A stretch of 64,000 nucleotides of DNA from Alteromonas sp. 1_MG-2023 (GCF_030547075.1 NZ_JAUOQH010000011.1:104527-168526); one strand, 5' to 3'. Positions 17,305 through 27,283 are shown, counted from the stretch's first letter. The notes: generated by a model from the letters alone, not told the origin. Translations and numbers: made by a program.

Positions 17305-18279
17305 ATGAAACGACTTTACCCAGATGTTACCTGTTACCAAAATGGATTTATCGAGGTGGGATGTGGGCACTCTCTTTATTATGAGCAGAGCGGCAACCCT
17401 GAGGGTATTCCCGTCATCTTTATTCACGGCGGGCCTGGCGCAGGGCTACCGCCTAACTATAAGTGCTTCTTTGACAGTAATCGCTACCGCATTATTGGTT
17501 TTGAACAAAGAGGGTGCGGCCGTTCCACTCCTTCCGCCTGTATTAAAAATAATGATACTTGGCTCAATGTTGAAGATATAGAAACCCTAAGACGCTATCT
17601 TAATGTACCTGATTGGCTGGTATTTGGAGGCTCTTGGGGCTCAACCCTCGCGCTTCTCTACACTTTTAAATATGCCGCGCACGTTAATGGCCTTATTCTA
17701 AGAGGCGTATTCTTAGCCAGGCAGCAAGATAGAGATTGGTTTTTATCGCCAAACAGTGCTGCCGCCCAACTTTTTCCCGAATACTACCGTCAATTTATAA
17801 AGGGAATAGCGGCGCCTTTGACCAGTGCGTCCATCTGCGAGTACTACTACAACACCCTTAAAGCCGATAACGAAGTACAGCGTCACGCGGCATTAAAGCG
17901 CTGGTATCAGTGGGAAGAGAGACTCTCTCGCGTATCTTTACCCCCTGGCACCGGTGATTCTACCAGCCAATATCCCCTGTCACTGGTCACCACCCTAGCC
18001 ACTCTTGAGTGCCACTTTTTAATCAACAAGTGTTTTCTAGAAGAAGGATACATACTTGATAATATTGATAAAATAAGTGATATTCCTGGCACTATTATTC
18101 ATGGTCGATATGACATGATATGTAAGACGGAAGCCGCGGAAACATTGCATAAGTCATGGCCAGGCAGCCAACTGCAAATCATTCCTGAAGCTGGCCATAG
18201 TACTTCAGAGCCGGGTATTGCATATGCGCTGTGCCGCGCAACTAGAGACATGGCAAGGTTTTTAAAGGAGCAAAAATAA
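17305..18279 (+). CDS. pip: Proline iminopeptidase (S33 alpha/beta hydrolase)
   Basis: Removes N-terminal proline from peptides in the cytoplasm. At 324 residues it has the family length. Key features are the oxyanion HGGPGAG, DSNRYRIIGFEQRGCGRSTP (usually DQRG; here EQRG), the nucleophile elbow GGSWGS (Ser), Asp in HGRYDMIC, and His in EAGHS. The stop shares one base with the dtd start (TAATG), so it is coupled to dtd. EQRG in place of the common DQRG is a small variation near the active site; a broader alpha/beta hydrolase role is possible but less likely. Confidence 0.9.
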   Translation: MKRLYPDVTCYQNGFIEVGCGHSLYYEQSGNPEGIPVIFIHGGPGAGLPPNYKCFFDSNRYRIIGFEQRGCGRSTPSACIKNNDTWLNVEDIETLRRYLNVPDWLVFGGSWGSTLALLYTFKYAAHVNGLILRGVFLARQQDRDWFLSPNSAAAQLFPEYYRQFIKGIAAPLTSASICEYYYNTLKADNEVQRHAALKRWYQWEERLSRVSLPPGTGDSTSQYPLSLVTTLATLECHFLINKCFLEEGYILDNIDKISDIPGTIIHGRYDMICKTEAAETLHKSWPGSQLQIIPEAGHSTSEPGIAYALCRATRDMARFLKEQK

Positions 18280-18716
18280 TGATTGGGTTAGTTCAACGGG
18301 TATCAGAAGCCAGCGTGTCCGTAGATAACGAAATAATAGGTGAAATTGAACAAGGTATGCTGGTGTTACTCGGTGTCGAAAAAAATGACGGCCCTGAAGA
18401 AATAGAAAAGCTTGCCAATAAACTATGCCGATACCGTATTTTTTCCGATAGTGAAGGTAAAATGAATTTGAACGTTGAGCAAATTGGCGGAAAAATGCTT
18501 GTAGTATCGCAATTTACGCTAGTCGCCGACACCCAAAAAGGAAATCGCCCAGGCTTTTCTAGAGGCGCTACGCCAGAACACGGTAAAGCAATCTATCTAC
18601 AATTCATTGAAACCCTTAAACACAAAGGCATTGTAGTGGAAACCGGGCAATTCGGCGCTGAAATGAAAGTTGCCTTAGTGAATGACGGACCCGCCACCTT
18701 CCAGTTTCAGGTATAA
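18279..18716 (+). CDS. dtd: D-aminoacyl-tRNA deacylase
   Basis: Hydrolyses D-aminoacyl-tRNAs (notably D-Tyr-tRNA) and glycyl-tRNA(Ala), protecting translation. Its 145 residues equal the E. coli enzyme. Conserved MIGLVQRVSEASV, the SQFTLVADTQKGNRPGF active-site segment, and the C-terminal GxP motif NDGPATFQ are present. AAAGGAG is upstream; the start overlaps the preceding stop by one base. Confidence 0.97.
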   Translation: MIGLVQRVSEASVSVDNEIIGEIEQGMLVLLGVEKNDGPEEIEKLANKLCRYRIFSDSEGKMNLNVEQIGGKMLVVSQFTLVADTQKGNRPGFSRGATPEHGKAIYLQFIETLKHKGIVVETGQFGAEMKVALVNDGPATFQFQV

Positions 18717-18799
18717 TGAACATACTAGAATTAATCTTGTGCAGTTTAAAAGCGTAAGGTTAAATAGATTTTCACTCTTTCATACAAGGCCTCTCTATT

Positions 18800-19714
18800 G
18801 TGTATAAGGTTGTAACCCCTAAAAGCGATGCCGAATTCGAAGCCTATTTTCATTTTCGCTGGGCTTACCTTCGCCAACCTTGGAATTTCCCTCCTGGCTC
18901 AGAGAAAGATGAATACGAGCAAGTGGCTGAACACCGCACCATAGTGAACGGCAAGGGTGAAATTGTTGCCTGTGGCCGAGTACACTTAAATACTGCTGAA
19001 GAAGCCCAAATTCGTCATATCGCGGTACACCCTGAGCATCTTAGAAAAGGCTTAGGTCAGATGATAATGGACGCTTTAGAAAACGTGGCGAAAGAATTGG
19101 GTGCTATACGTGCGGTTACCAACAGCCGAGAAATCTCTATCGACTTTTTCAGCTCATGCGGCTTTGTAGTTGAACGAGAAGCGCCAAACGAATTGGGTAT
19201 GCTAAGACGCCAGCAAATGGTGAAAAAGCTGACAGAGAATAATACCTTAGTACTACACCCTAAATGGTGTAAGTCACTGCAACAAACCTGGACGGATACC
19301 ATTCCCATTACTGAACATATGGGTATTAAATTGTATCAATACACAGGCAGGACATTGGAAACCCGAGCATCACTTAATAAAAATATTAATGTTCACGGCA
19401 CTATGTTTGCCGGCAGCATTTTTTCGTTGGCCACATTAACTGGCTGGGGAATGATTTACTTACAACTAAAAGAGCGTGGGCTAACAGGCGATATTGTATT
19501 AGGTGACGGCGATATTCATTATCATAAACCCATTACCATGAAGCCTAGGGCAATCTGTAATATTGAAACCTTATCTGGCAAATTTAAGCCGTTAGAAAAA
19601 GGTGAAAAAGCACGCTTTGCTTTAAATGTGGATATTTTGGACGGCGACAATGCAGTAGCAGAGTTTGAAGGCGTTTTTTGGGTATTACCCTCGCAAGATG
19701 AAACAACTGACTAG
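18800..19714 (+). CDS. yiiD: YiiD-like fusion of GNAT acetyltransferase and hot-dog thioesterase
   Basis: Two-domain protein. Residues about 1-145 are a GNAT N-acetyltransferase (HIAVHPEHLRKGLGQMIMD is the acetyl-CoA loop); about 150-304 is the YiiD C-terminal putative thioesterase of the hot-dog fold (NVHGTMFAGSIFSLATLTGW). The start is GTG 18800 by alignment with E. coli YiiD, which resumes at the matching residue (YKVVTPKSDAEFEAYFHFRW). Its neighbour dtd is the same as in E. coli. The substrate is not known. Confidence 0.9.
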   Translation: MYKVVTPKSDAEFEAYFHFRWAYLRQPWNFPPGSEKDEYEQVAEHRTIVNGKGEIVACGRVHLNTAEEAQIRHIAVHPEHLRKGLGQMIMDALENVAKELGAIRAVTNSREISIDFFSSCGFVVEREAPNELGMLRRQQMVKKLTENNTLVLHPKWCKSLQQTWTDTIPITEHMGIKLYQYTGRTLETRASLNKNINVHGTMFAGSIFSLATLTGWGMIYLQLKERGLTGDIVLGDGDIHYHKPITMKPRAICNIETLSGKFKPLEKGEKARFALNVDILDGDNAVAEFEGVFWVLPSQDETTD

Positions 19715-19872
19715 CAGCATCACTGTAGGGCGTAATGTAAGACTTGTTGTAGCACTTACTGTTAGGACGAACTGCATGCTTGTGTAACACGGTAAATTTA
19801 AGCCGAATTATTCTAGCACACACTGTTCAAACTCTCGTTCTCAAACCTCCCCTAACACTCTCTTTTATAAAC

Positions 19873-19899
19873 AAAAAAAGCGCCAATAGGCGCTTTTTT
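19873..19899. terminator. Bidirectional terminator between yiiD and rpoH
   Basis: AGCGCC/GGCGCT stem with a short loop, a seven-A run to the left and six T to the right. It can end both convergent transcripts, though it lies 160 bp from yiiD and 56 bp from rpoH. Confidence 0.85.
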
Positions 19900-19955
19900 C
19901 TATGAATTACTTACATAGTGCTCGTTTTCTTAACGAGTACTTAGTTAGCAAGTGC

Positions 19956-20810
19956 TTAGGCAACCATGGCAGCCTGAAGCTTTTTCATCGCGTTCTTTTC
20001 AATTTGACGAACACGTTCTGCAGATACTTCGTACTTATCAGCAAGATCTTGAAGTGTAATTTTGCTGTCAGCCAACCAACGAGTTTCGATAATGTCTTGG
20101 CTTCTATCATCTAGCGTTTTAATGGCCGAGTACAAACGCTTACTTGCGTTAGTATCCCAATCGTTGTTGATAACGTCCATTTCAACATCAGTTGATTTGT
20201 CTTCAAGAAATTGAACCGGTGCAAAGTTGCCCGTTTCGTCTTCGTCAGCAGAAAGATCGAATGCTTGATCTTGGCTGCTCATACGCGCTTCCATTTGAAG
20301 CACTTCCTTTGTACTCACACCTAGCTCGCTAGCTACCGTCTGCACCTCTTCGTGTGTAAACCAACCAAGACGCTTTTTAGCTTTACGCAAGTTGAAGAAC
20401 AATTTGCGTTGCGCTTTAGTAGTAGCCACTTTAACGATGCGCCAGTTTTTGAGCACAAATTCATGAATTTCAGCTTTAATCCAATGCACGGCAAAAGAAA
20501 CCAAGCGAACACCTACAGTAGGATCGAAACGCTTAACCGCCTTCATTAGACCAATATTACCTTCTTGGATAAGGTCAGCTTGTGGCAAACCATATCCTGA
20601 ATAAGATTTTGCAATGTGCACAACAAAGCGTAGATGAGACATGACCAGCATACGTGCTGCTTCTAAATCTTCATCTTCGCGAAGGCGCACCGCTAATGCG
20701 CGCTCTTCTTCTGCAGTTAACATATCAATACGACTTACAGCTTGTACGTAGCCTTCAATGCTACCGCTGTGAGGAACTGATAGTGCTAGGGTTTGCAATT
20801 TATTGCTCAT
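19956..20810 (-). CDS. rpoH: RpoH, heat-shock sigma factor (sigma-32)
   Basis: Directs RNA polymerase to heat-shock promoters. Its 284 residues match E. coli (284). Region 2 ([39 protein letters not shown]), the RpoH-specific box ([15 protein letters not shown]), and region 4 ([20 protein letters not shown]) are all present. In E. coli it follows ftsYEX; here two EAL-HDOD genes and 661 bp separate it from ftsX. Confidence 0.97.
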   Translation of the reverse strand: MSNKLQTLALSVPHSGSIEGYVQAVSRIDMLTAEEERALAVRLREDEDLEAARMLVMSHLRFVVHIAKSYSGYGLPQADLIQEGNIGLMKAVKRFDPTVGVRLVSFAVHWIKAEIHEFVLKNWRIVKVATTKAQRKLFFNLRKAKKRLGWFTHEEVQTVASELGVSTKEVLQMEARMSSQDQAFDLSADEDETGNFAPVQFLEDKSTDVEMDVINNDWDTNASKRLYSAIKTLDDRSQDIIETRWLADSKITLQDLADKYEVSAERVRQIEKNAMKKLQAAMVA

Positions 20811-21471
20811 TATTCACCTCATTCTTTGCAACTTGATATTAGCAAAGTAACATCAGCCGCGCGAGACTTAATTGCGATGAGAAACTAAACCAGTTATTGG
20901 TATTTAGTAACCATCTTCTAAAGATCAAGACCACAAACTAAAAAAACAGTTCAATTATGTCTATTCTCTTTCCAAATTACTTGTACATTGTAGAAGGTAC
21001 TTACTGATACGCTACAATGCTTAAATACTATCACCGTTATGTCACCTGAAGCATGTCATCGGAAGCGCCAAACCTCATCGATTGATGAATTGGCTTAAAA
21101 GCGACCTACCACGGTATAAGCATATTATACCGTCATAATGTACATAAAACATGCCATTCATCTTTCAAAAAGTTATATCAAACTTAAATTTGAATATATT
21201 TTGGTTATAAATGTACGGACGGCGGTAAATGAATACAGAAAGCCTATACCCTTATGTGGGCTTAAGCTATTTCAAAGTTTCGATTGATAGCATCGCTTTT
21301 TTAATTAATATAAGATATAAATTTTAAGCCTTGTAATATTAAGGGCGCAACTGGCAGGTATATCAAACAAGGTAACAACAAAAATCAATCAGCTTGTATA
21401 ATCTATCAACTTGCAAAATTTTTTAATGAATTCAATCGCGTTTACTCGCGGCGAGAGCAAAGAGGCACTCG
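20811..21471. other. Intergenic region between rpoH and the first EAL-HDOD gene
   Basis: 661 bp, AT-rich, divergent on both sides, so it must hold the promoters of rpoH (minus) and the EAL-HDOD gene (plus). A 9-bp perfect inverted repeat, ACGGTATAA-GCATA-TTATACCGT at 21111-21133, has the form of an operator. I could not pick the rpoH promoters with confidence. Confidence 0.4.
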
Positions 21472-22701
21472 ATGTTCGCATATGTAGCTAGACAACCCAT
21501 ATTCGACGTAGACAGGAACGTTTACGCTTACGAATTACTTTTTCGGATAGGTGAAGACAACTGTTTTCCTGATATTCCACCCGACGAGGCTACTTCAAAA
21601 ATTCTGACCTCAACCCATTTAAGCTTGGGTATAGAAGAAATAACTGGCGATAAGAAAGCATTTATAAACTTTCATCGCGATACGTTAATGTATCGTTTTC
21701 CTACTTCGCTTGATGCAAGTAAGGTTGTCATAGAAATTGTTGAAACCGTAGAAGTAGATGATGCATTAATCGCGGCGTGTAAGCATATACGTGGTTTAGG
21801 CTACCCTATTGCACTCGATGACTATGACATGGAAAACAAATGGGATGCCTTCATTCCGTTTACTAGTATTGTCAAAATCGATATCACAGAAATTCCTCAT
21901 GAGACGATCCCTTCATTAGTTGAACGCTTCAAAGCACACAATATTGAACTTGTGGCAGAAAAAATTGAAACCTACGAAGAGTTTCGTAAATTTAAAGAAA
22001 TGGGCTTTGACTACTTCCAAGGCTATTTCTTAGCTAGGCCTGAAATAGTACGCCATCGTAAGTTAGGCCCAAGTGCACTGACAATGATGGAGTTGTTAAC
22101 GCTAAGCAGCCAGCCTATATTGAATTTTGATGAAGTAAATCGAATTATTGAGCGAGATCCCTCGCTAACCTACTTACTACTTCGCTTTATTAATAACCCG
22201 CTTATTAACAAGCGAAACAAAATTACGTCGTTGAAACATGCGCTTAATTTTATGGGCGAGGTAGAAGTTAAGAAGTTTATTGCGTTACTTGCGCTGGCTA
22301 ATTTGAATGATGGCCAGCCGCTAGAACTCATGAAGATGGCACTTGTGCGCGCTAAGTTCTGCGAACTTGTTTTTATCTCTTTTAAGGCGCAAGAGAATCC
22401 ATTAACTGGATTTTTAACCGGCCTACTGTCCATGCTTGATGCCATGATGGAACAGCATATTGATGAGTTGGTGAGTAAGGTTCCCATTAGCGATAATGTA
22501 AAAGATGCCCTTTGCGGTAAACCTGGGGTGTTGAAAGACTGCCTTACGTTGGTTAAGTATTTCGAAAGGGCGAACTGGGCCGGCATTAAGAAGTTTTCCA
22601 GTAAATATAAAATTCAGCAAACCATGCTGCATGAATATTATAATGAAGCAATGAAATGGGCACATCAGGTACAAGTGTCGGCTAGCGTTGAAAAAAAGTA
22701 A
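21472..22701 (+). CDS. EAL-HDOD signalling protein (first of a tandem pair)
   Basis: Residues about 1-200 form an EAL-like (c-di-GMP phosphodiesterase) domain, and about 205-400 an HDOD domain. EAL signature positions are partly kept: YELLFR in place of EALLR, Asn in FINFH, Glu in VIEIVE, DD in ALDDYD, Lys in VKID, Glu in VAEKIET, and Gln in FQGYFLARP. So activity is possible, although proteins of this class often act as adaptors. HDOD is seen in IIERDPSLTYLLLRFINNP and SLKHALNFMGEVEVKKF. Start ATG 21472 has AGAGG 7 nt upstream. It is about half identical to the next gene. Vibrio CdgJ-type proteins share this architecture and influence motility; that role is family-level inference. Confidence 0.88.
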   Translation: MFAYVARQPIFDVDRNVYAYELLFRIGEDNCFPDIPPDEATSKILTSTHLSLGIEEITGDKKAFINFHRDTLMYRFPTSLDASKVVIEIVETVEVDDALIAACKHIRGLGYPIALDDYDMENKWDAFIPFTSIVKIDITEIPHETIPSLVERFKAHNIELVAEKIETYEEFRKFKEMGFDYFQGYFLARPEIVRHRKLGPSALTMMELLTLSSQPILNFDEVNRIIERDPSLTYLLLRFINNPLINKRNKITSLKHALNFMGEVEVKKFIALLALANLNDGQPLELMKMALVRAKFCELVFISFKAQENPLTGFLTGLLSMLDAMMEQHIDELVSKVPISDNVKDALCGKPGVLKDCLTLVKYFERANWAGIKKFSSKYKIQQTMLHEYYNEAMKWAHQVQVSASVEKK

Positions 22702-22830
22702 CTCAAACCAGTAAATGATTTAATGAAAGAAGCGCTTCAAATTAACGCGACTTTCGGAAATGCATGTTATGGTAGTGTAAATTACAATAATATCCGTTGA
22801 TGCCATTCAACGTATTAGTAGGGAACTTGT

Positions 22831-24072
22831 ATGTTCGCGTTTATCGCTCGCCAACCAATTTTAGATAAAACAAAAGACGTATTTGCTTACGAGCTTTTGT
22901 TTCGCGATGGCAAAGCTGGCGCTTATCCCGAGCATACCCCCGAAAAAGCGAAGTACATCTCCGAGCATTTTCATCCGTTAGGCCTTGACGACATTTGTGG
23001 TGAGAAAACCTCTTTCATCAATTTTTCGTCAGAAACGATTATTTCTCGTTTCCCGACCACGTTAAATCCTGAGTCTGTGGTGGTTGAATTAGCAGACAAT
23101 CCTTTTGCACAAACTGGGTTGTTAGAAGCTTGCCAACATATCAAGCGCATGGGTTTTCGTATCGCTATTGACGATCCTATGATGCTAAGTGCTAAACACG
23201 AAATTCTTCCTCTTGTTGATATTGTTAAGGTCGATTTATCTCAAATTCGTTATGAAAATATCGAAAAAAATATTCCGCGCTACCTTGATGCTAACGTTAA
23301 GTTAGTTGCTGAACAGGTTGATACTCAAGACCAGTTTGTGACCAGCATGGATTTAGGCTTCGATTTTTTCCAAGGCTATTTCTTCGCGCAACCTGAAGCA
23401 CGTATATTGCGCCAACTGCCTGCATCGAAAATGAATATTGTCGATCTGATTGGCGAATGCTCTAACGATAAGTTTGATATTGAAAGAGTAACCCAAATCG
23501 TTGAGCGAGATGCTGCGCTTAGTTATCTATTGCTAAAATTCATTAACAATCCAACAATTAATAAGCGCTACAAGATATCCTCACTAAAACATGCCCTAAA
23601 TTACATGGGTGAAGTGGAAGTGAAGAAGTTTATCGCACTACTTAGTTTGACTAATTTAGGTGATGATAAGCCATTAGAAATTATTCATATGTCTTTAGTC
23701 AGGGCAAAATTTTTCGATTTACTGGCAGCCAAACGAGGCTTAAAAGCAAATCCGCCGCTAGGCTTTTTGGTAGGGTTATTTTCGCTGTTAGATGCGCTAT
23801 TAGACCAGTCGATAGAGGATGTACTTAAGCAGTTGCCGCTATCAGAAGAATTAAACGATGCTATCTTAGGAAAGACGGCTGAATTTAATAGCTACATGAG
23901 CCTAGTTCGTGCCTTCGAAGGGGCATTATGGATGAATGTCATTAAGCAGGCAAAGACGCTGGATATCGACCAGAAGCAACTTCATATCCTTTACAACCAA
24001 GCCATTGTTTGGGGTAACGGGGTAAGAAGTGCCATTACTACTCACTTTCCTCGCGCGCCAGTTCAAGCCTAG
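22831..24072 (+). CDS. EAL-HDOD signalling protein (second of a tandem pair)
   Basis: 413 residues, a paralogue of the preceding gene along its whole length (shared ARQPI, YELLFR, SSLKHALN(Y/F)MGEVEVKKFIALL). The EAL-like half is more degenerate: the Glu-rich motif reads VVELADN instead of EIVET, and DDPMM replaces DDYDM. AEQVDT, VKVD and FQGYFFAQP are kept, so catalytic turnover is doubtful while nucleotide binding may persist. The HDOD half is intact. It lies 129 bp after its partner on the same strand and ends 19 bp from the convergent ftsX. The pair looks like a local duplication followed by divergence. Confidence 0.87.
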   Translation: MFAFIARQPILDKTKDVFAYELLFRDGKAGAYPEHTPEKAKYISEHFHPLGLDDICGEKTSFINFSSETIISRFPTTLNPESVVVELADNPFAQTGLLEACQHIKRMGFRIAIDDPMMLSAKHEILPLVDIVKVDLSQIRYENIEKNIPRYLDANVKLVAEQVDTQDQFVTSMDLGFDFFQGYFFAQPEARILRQLPASKMNIVDLIGECSNDKFDIERVTQIVERDAALSYLLLKFINNPTINKRYKISSLKHALNYMGEVEVKKFIALLSLTNLGDDKPLEIIHMSLVRAKFFDLLAAKRGLKANPPLGFLVGLFSLLDALLDQSIEDVLKQLPLSEELNDAILGKTAEFNSYMSLVRAFEGALWMNVIKQAKTLDIDQKQLHILYNQAIVWGNGVRSAITTHFPRAPVQA

Positions 24073-24091
24073 CGCGCACCAAACCAAAAAC

Positions 24092-25072
24092 TTATTTTGG
24101 CTCTATTTGCCTAACATGGCGCTGTACTGAAATAAGCGAACCCAGCAAGCCCAATGTAATCGACAGACCCAGCATGGTTAATAACGCGGTGCCCGTGAGC
24201 CCTGTGATATTGAAGTCTTTTTGATACATTGCCGCGAAGGTTTCAATACTGCTATCCATCCACCACAAAATGATGATAACGGCGAACCACGCCATTAACC
24301 CGCCAAGCAAACCATACCAAAAACCGGTATACAGAAACGGGCGGTGAATAAAGGCATCGGTTGCCCCCACTAGCTTCATCACCACTATTTCATCATGCTT
24401 ATTAAGAATATTCAGTCTTATGGTATTTCCAATAATCAGCACTACAGCAAAGAACAACAAAACGCCAATAAAGGTGACAAGGTCGCTGGCGATATTAATA
24501 ACCGCGTAGAGGCGCTCTAACCATTCTATATCTAACTTACCGATATCGACTTCTCGTTGCTGCTTAAGCTTGTCTAGTAGAGCTTGAGCTGCGCTCGGGG
24601 AAGCATATTTATCATTAGGCGTAACTAGCACAACATCTGGTAACGGGTTACTTTGCAAATAAGCGATTGCATCACCTAAACCGGATAAATGCTGAAACTC
24701 TTTTAACGCATCATCAGCGGGTATAAACACAACCGAACCTATTTCCTCCCATGTGTTTAACCTTGCCACTAATTGCTGCGAATTAGCGGCTGAAATATTC
24801 GGTTTTAGAAACAGAGATATTTCTGACGCTTGCTCCCAGCCTGCGGTAATTTTTTCGGTATTTTTAACCATAATATAAAGCGTGCTGGGTAGTGTAATAC
24901 TTAACCCCAATACCCCAATGGTCATTAGCGAAGCAGCTGGCTGGCGCCAAAGCTCACCTAAACTTGATAGCGCTTGTCTTACATGGCTAACGAAAAACAT
25001 CATTATTGACTGCACTAGCCCAACTTTACTGGACGACGCACCTTGGCTTCTACCTTTAAATAGAATACTCAT
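24092..25072 (-). CDS. ftsX: FtsX, cell-division ABC transporter-like permease subunit
   Basis: Membrane partner of FtsE; with it transmits ATP hydrolysis to periplasmic amidase activators such as EnvC. Its 326 residues include four transmembrane helices, the periplasmic loop after helix 1 (TLYIMVKNTEKITAGWEQAS), and the conserved MKLVGATDAFIHRPFLYTGF before helix 3. The start overlaps the ftsE stop by 4 nt. Confidence 0.96.
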   Translation of the reverse strand: MSILFKGRSQGASSSKVGLVQSIMMFFVSHVRQALSSLGELWRQPAASLMTIGVLGLSITLPSTLYIMVKNTEKITAGWEQASEISLFLKPNISAANSQQLVARLNTWEEIGSVVFIPADDALKEFQHLSGLGDAIAYLQSNPLPDVVLVTPNDKYASPSAAQALLDKLKQQREVDIGKLDIEWLERLYAVINIASDLVTFIGVLLFFAVVLIIGNTIRLNILNKHDEIVVMKLVGATDAFIHRPFLYTGFWYGLLGGLMAWFAVIIILWWMDSSIETFAAMYQKDFNITGLTGTALLTMLGLSITLGLLGSLISVQRHVRQIEPK

Positions 25073-25758
25073 TGCCAGTTCCCATTTAGGTCATCCGTTA
25101 AGCCATCGGTTATCATTTGGCCGTCTTTTAACGTGAGTGTGCGATATTTCATTCGGGCAATTAACCCTAAATCATGGGTGGCGATGAACACAGATACACC
25201 GGCTTGGTTGAAATCTTCAAACAAGCGAATAATCTCCATAGAAAGCTTAGGGTCGAGGTTTCCGGTAGGCTCATCGGCAAGGAGTAATGGAGGCTTATTC
25301 ACCACAGCACGCGCTATACCTACACGCTGCTGCTCACCGCCAGATAACATAATCGGTAAGTTACGGCTTTTATCACGAAGCCCCACCATTTCTAGGGCGG
25401 CATCTACACGCTTACCAATTTCTTTGTGGGTATAACCTTCAATAACTAATGGCAATGCTACATTATCGAACACTGATTTATCCATTAACAATTGGTGGCT
25501 TTGGAAAATCATGCCGATATCGCGGCGAATATACGCAATATCTCTTCGGCTAATCGCGTTTAGGTCATGACCATTAATAAGCACACGACCCACAGTGGGG
25601 CGTTCCATAATACTGATAAGTTTAAGCAGCGTACTCTTACCGGCACCAGAATGACCGGTTAAAAAAGCCATTTCTCCGGGCGCGATATGAAAATCCACTT
25701 TGCTTAGCGCCCGTTGTCCGCCAGGGTAGGTTTTGCTTACTTGCTCAAACTTTATCAT
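25069..25758 (-). CDS. ftsE: FtsE, cell-division ABC ATPase
   Basis: ATPase of the FtsEX complex at the division site. Its 229 residues contain Walker A GHSGAGKST, signature LSGGEQQR and Walker B LLLADEPTGNLD, and the N-terminus MIKFEQVSKTYPGG. It overlaps ftsX and follows ftsY by 46 bp, the classical ftsYEX operon. Confidence 0.97.
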   Translation of the reverse strand: MIKFEQVSKTYPGGQRALSKVDFHIAPGEMAFLTGHSGAGKSTLLKLISIMERPTVGRVLINGHDLNAISRRDIAYIRRDIGMIFQSHQLLMDKSVFDNVALPLVIEGYTHKEIGKRVDAALEMVGLRDKSRNLPIMLSGGEQQRVGIARAVVNKPPLLLADEPTGNLDPKLSMEIIRLFEDFNQAGVSVFIATHDLGLIARMKYRTLTLKDGQMITDGLTDDLNGNWQ

Positions 25759-25804
25759 GCATGTTCCCTACTACCCTATTCCTGTAATTAGCTATGAATA
25801 CTGT

Positions 25805-27229
25805 TTACTCGCCGCTATCAATTTCACTAAATAGTGCATCGATAAATTCTTGGCCGTCGAACTGGCGTAAGTCATCAATACCTTCACCAACCCCTATATA
25901 TCTGATAGGTATACCAAATTTATCAGCAATTGAGAAGATAACACCACCTTTTGCAGTACCATCTAGTTTGGTAAGGGTTATACCGGTTAAACCAACGGCT
26001 TGATTAAATAGCTTCGCTTGGCTAATGGCATTTTGACCTGTGCCTGCATCTAGGGTAAGCATAACTTCATGAGGCGCATTAGGGTTCAGCTTTTTCATTA
26101 CCCGCACAACTTTCTTGAGCTCTTCCATCAAGTTATCTTTATTCTGTAAACGCCCAGCTGTATCGGCGATAAGAATATCTGTTTTGCGGGATTTAGCTGC
26201 TTCTAGCGCATCGTAAAGTACTGACGCACTGTCCGCGCCCGTATGCTGCGCAATAACCGGAATACTATTTCGCTCACCCCATACTTGCAATTGTTCAACC
26301 GCAGCCGCCCTAAAGGTATCCCCCGCAGCCAGCATTACTTTTTTACCTTGCTGCTGGAACTGTTTCGCTAATTTACCAATGGTAGTCGTTTTACCTACAC
26401 CGTTAACCCCAACCATTAGAATAACGAAAGGGCCTTCATCGCTATTGTGGGCATTAATAGCATCGCTCAGCGGTTCATTTACTTTTGAAAGCATGCCAGC
26501 CATTTGTTGCTTTAATATATCTAGCAAGGCTTCTGCGTCTTTAAGATCTTTACGGCTGGCGCTGTCCGTTAAATGGGTAATGATTTTTTGCGTGGTATCC
26601 ATACCCACATCAGCAATCAATAACTGAGTTTCTAAATCTTCATATAATTCATCATCAATAGCCTTGCCTTTGAATAAGCTAACTAAGCCGCTGCCTAAGT
26701 TGGCTTTAGTGCGAGATAGGCTTTCTTTAAGGCGTGAAAAGAGTGATTTCTTTTCTTTCGGTGCTGGCGCTGTCTCAACTACAGGTGCAGTTTCCACAAC
26801 AGGCTCGCTAACCATGTCGGTTGCTTCTGCTTCTAAAACGTTAGCCTCTTGATTGGCACTAGCAACAACAGGCGCTTCGCTTTCGCTCTCATTTTTGCTC
26901 TCTGGTTCAAGGGCTTCACTTACCGTGATAGGTAAGTCAGCTGCAACTTCACTGTTATCCACTAATGTCGTGGGCGCGGGGTCATCAGCAACGGTTTCAA
27001 GGGCGTCTATTTCAACCGCGCCTGACGGGTCTGGTACAACACTGACTGGCGTAGGGTCTTCTTCTACTGAAACCGGGACTGATACCTCTGCGGCTTGCTC
27101 AAGGTCTGAAGTTTGTGTTTCATCAGGTAAAACGGCGCTTTGATCAACCGGCTTTTGCTCTTGGTTTTCCTGTGCTTTTTGCTTATCTGCTTTTTTGTTC
27201 TTACCGAACCAGCCAAAAAGTTTCGACAT
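25805..27229 (-). CDS. ftsY: FtsY, signal recognition particle receptor GTPase
   Basis: Receptor for SRP-ribosome complexes at the inner membrane. The long acidic N-terminal A domain (about residues 15-165, rich in Glu, Val, Ala, with VVETAP twice) is followed by the NG GTPase domain: G1 GVNGVGKTTTIGKLA, DTFRAAAVEQL, DTAGRLQNK and TKLDGTAKGG. Its 474 residues are close to E. coli (497). It is divergent from rsmD with a 54-bp gap, which is the usual arrangement. Confidence 0.97.
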   Translation of the reverse strand: MSKLFGWFGKNKKADKQKAQENQEQKPVDQSAVLPDETQTSDLEQAAEVSVPVSVEEDPTPVSVVPDPSGAVEIDALETVADDPAPTTLVDNSEVAADLPITVSEALEPESKNESESEAPVVASANQEANVLEAEATDMVSEPVVETAPVVETAPAPKEKKSLFSRLKESLSRTKANLGSGLVSLFKGKAIDDELYEDLETQLLIADVGMDTTQKIITHLTDSASRKDLKDAEALLDILKQQMAGMLSKVNEPLSDAINAHNSDEGPFVILMVGVNGVGKTTTIGKLAKQFQQQGKKVMLAAGDTFRAAAVEQLQVWGERNSIPVIAQHTGADSASVLYDALEAAKSRKTDILIADTAGRLQNKDNLMEELKKVVRVMKKLNPNAPHEVMLTLDAGTGQNAISQAKLFNQAVGLTGITLTKLDGTAKGGVIFSIADKFGIPIRYIGVGEGIDDLRQFDGQEFIDALFSEIDSGE

Positions 27230-27283
27230 TGTTAAGACAAATCCTTATAAATACTGGGCAATTTCGGCTACACTTGCCGAATA

